From CAYJGN01 sp964369635 (GTDB lineage Bacteria; Bacillota; Clostridia; Oscillospirales; Ruminococcaceae): a stretch of 6,643 bases of DNA. The DNA lies in assembly GCA_964369635.1 (NCBI GenBank), contig CAYJGN010000069.1:1-6643 (forward strand), given 5' to 3'. The translations under genes and the position numbers were made by a program. The stretch's first letter is position 1, and the number at the start of each line of letters is the position of its first letter. Shown in pieces: positions 6,294 through 6,643 of the stretch. The notes beneath the pieces are model-generated. The model worked only from the letters and a program-made list of their open reading frames with translations, searched no databases and was not told the DNA's origin.

Positions 6294-6643
6294 CTAATCG
6301 TTATTATTTGAACTTCGACTTCCGTTCTCTAAATTTTCATCTTCCAAACTTCTGCCACTCGTAAACTTTGGCCCCCTGAACTTTCCACCCTCCGAGCTTC
6401 CGTCTCTGAACATCCACCCTCCGAGCTTCCGTCTCTGAACATCCGCCCTTGAACTTCCATTCTCTGAGTTTCTGTCTCTGAGCTTCTGCCACTGAACATC
6501 CACCCTTGAACTTCCATTCTCCGAGCTTCTGCCCCTGAGCTTCCGTCTCTGAACATCCGCCCTTGAACTTCCATTCTCTGAGTTTCTATCTCTGAGCTTC
6601 TGCCACTGAACATCCACCCTTGAACTTCCATTCTCCGAGCTTC
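6294..6643 (-). CDS. possible repetitive C-terminal end of an upstream gene (partial)
   Basis: The minus-strand frame ending at TAG (6294-6296) is open to the window edge (116 codons, 5' end missing). It encodes imperfect 19-residue repeats such as RSSENGSSRVDVQWQKLRD and RNSENGSSRADVQRRKLRG, then switches repeat phase and ends in a hydrophilic LENGSRSSNNND tail, 42 nt before the pump start. The 57-bp and 114-bp periods are multiples of three, so expansion would preserve frame. Against coding, a second minus frame is also open across 6329-6643, the composition is low-complexity, and a 29-bp duplication shifts the repeat phase. RND operons often begin with an adaptor (membrane-fusion) gene, so this could be its 3' end, but no adaptor domain is visible. 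It may equally be a non-coding repeat. Confidence 0.3.
   Translation of the reverse strand, partial: SSENGSSRVDVQWQKLRDRNSENGSSRADVQRRKLRGRSSENGSSRVDVQWQKLRDRNSENGSSRADVQRRKLGGWMFRDGSSEGGKFRGPKFTSGRSLEDENLENGSRSSNNND
6310..6643 (-). repeat. nested minisatellite of 14/15-bp units (57- and 114-bp higher order)
   Basis: The region from 6378 to the right edge is almost entirely made of alternating 14- and 15-bp units, each beginning with a GARYWTC-type heptamer on the plus strand (GAACATC, GAACTTC, GAGTTTC, GAGCTTC). Four units make a 57-bp block (19 codons) and two blocks a 114-bp unit. The copy from 6437 and the copy from 6551 differ at one base (G/A in CTGTCTC/CTATCTC) over the 93 bases that can be compared before the window ends. 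A separate 29-bp duplication occurs at 6392 and 6421. Toward the pump gene (about 6310-6377) the units decay into recognisable but degenerate copies. The minus strand is strongly purine-rich. The array continues beyond the window. Confidence 0.93.

Noticed and set aside
6252..6310. A complete promoter directly before the RND gene
   Set aside because: A TAAAAT -10-like hexamer exists, but there is no plausible -35 at 16-18 bp. Co-transcription from farther upstream is more likely.
6378..6643. CRISPR array
   Set aside because: Repeats are contiguous 14/15-bp units with no unique spacers between them, and no cas genes are visible.
1..6643. Mobile elements, tRNA/rRNA genes, phage or toxin-antitoxin genes
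   Set aside because: I saw no transposase-like reading frames, terminal inverted repeats with target duplications, tRNA cloverleaf or rRNA sequence. The gene-free stretches hold only the repeat, promoter, leader and terminator described.

Overview
The window reads as chromosomal DNA from a low-to-moderate GC Gram-positive bacterium of the Clostridia (Bacillota), possibly the Oscillospirales. This rests on my recognition of the RpoB sequence, consensus-like Shine-Dalgarno and sigma-A-type promoter sequences, and a Bacillota-style RND exporter. No search was run. Every supported gene lies on the minus strand, so transcription runs from high to low coordinates. Open frames on the plus strand are shadows.

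Layout in order of transcription. (1) 6643 to about 6310 is an imperfect, GA-rich (minus strand) minisatellite built from 14- and 15-bp units. These are grouped into 57-bp and 114-bp higher-order repeats. Its minus-strand frame is open from the window edge to a TAG at 6294, so it may be the repetitive 3' end of an upstream gene. (2) A 42-bp AT-rich gap holds a perfect 6-3-6 palindrome (6273-6287), a candidate operator. (3) 6251-2553 encodes a 1232-residue RND (HAE-1/AcrB-like) efflux pump. It starts at TTG and carries a roughly 190-residue predicted coiled-coil hairpin inserted in its first extracytoplasmic porter region. (4) 2560-1979 encodes a TetR-family regulator that overlaps the pump gene by 8 bp. 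(5) A strong 15-bp-arm hairpin (1939-1973) closes that operon. (6) A fully consensus promoter (TTGACA-18 bp-TATAAT) at 1910-1881 and a leader of about 140 nt precede rpoB, whose first 577 codons (1733-1) run off the left edge.

The pump and TetR genes form one translationally coupled unit, which suggests a self-regulated efflux operon. If the upstream reading frame is a periplasmic-adaptor-like subunit, as is common for RND operons, only its repetitive tail is visible, and its identity cannot be settled here. rpoB looks transcriptionally independent: it follows the efflux operon's terminator and has its own promoter, rather than directly following rplJ-rplL as in many bacteria.

The points most worth a second look are the coiled-coil insert in the pump, the nested minisatellite just upstream of it, the small palindrome between them, and the long rpoB leader with a possible 12-codon reading frame. 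None is strong enough to be called a new system on sequence alone.
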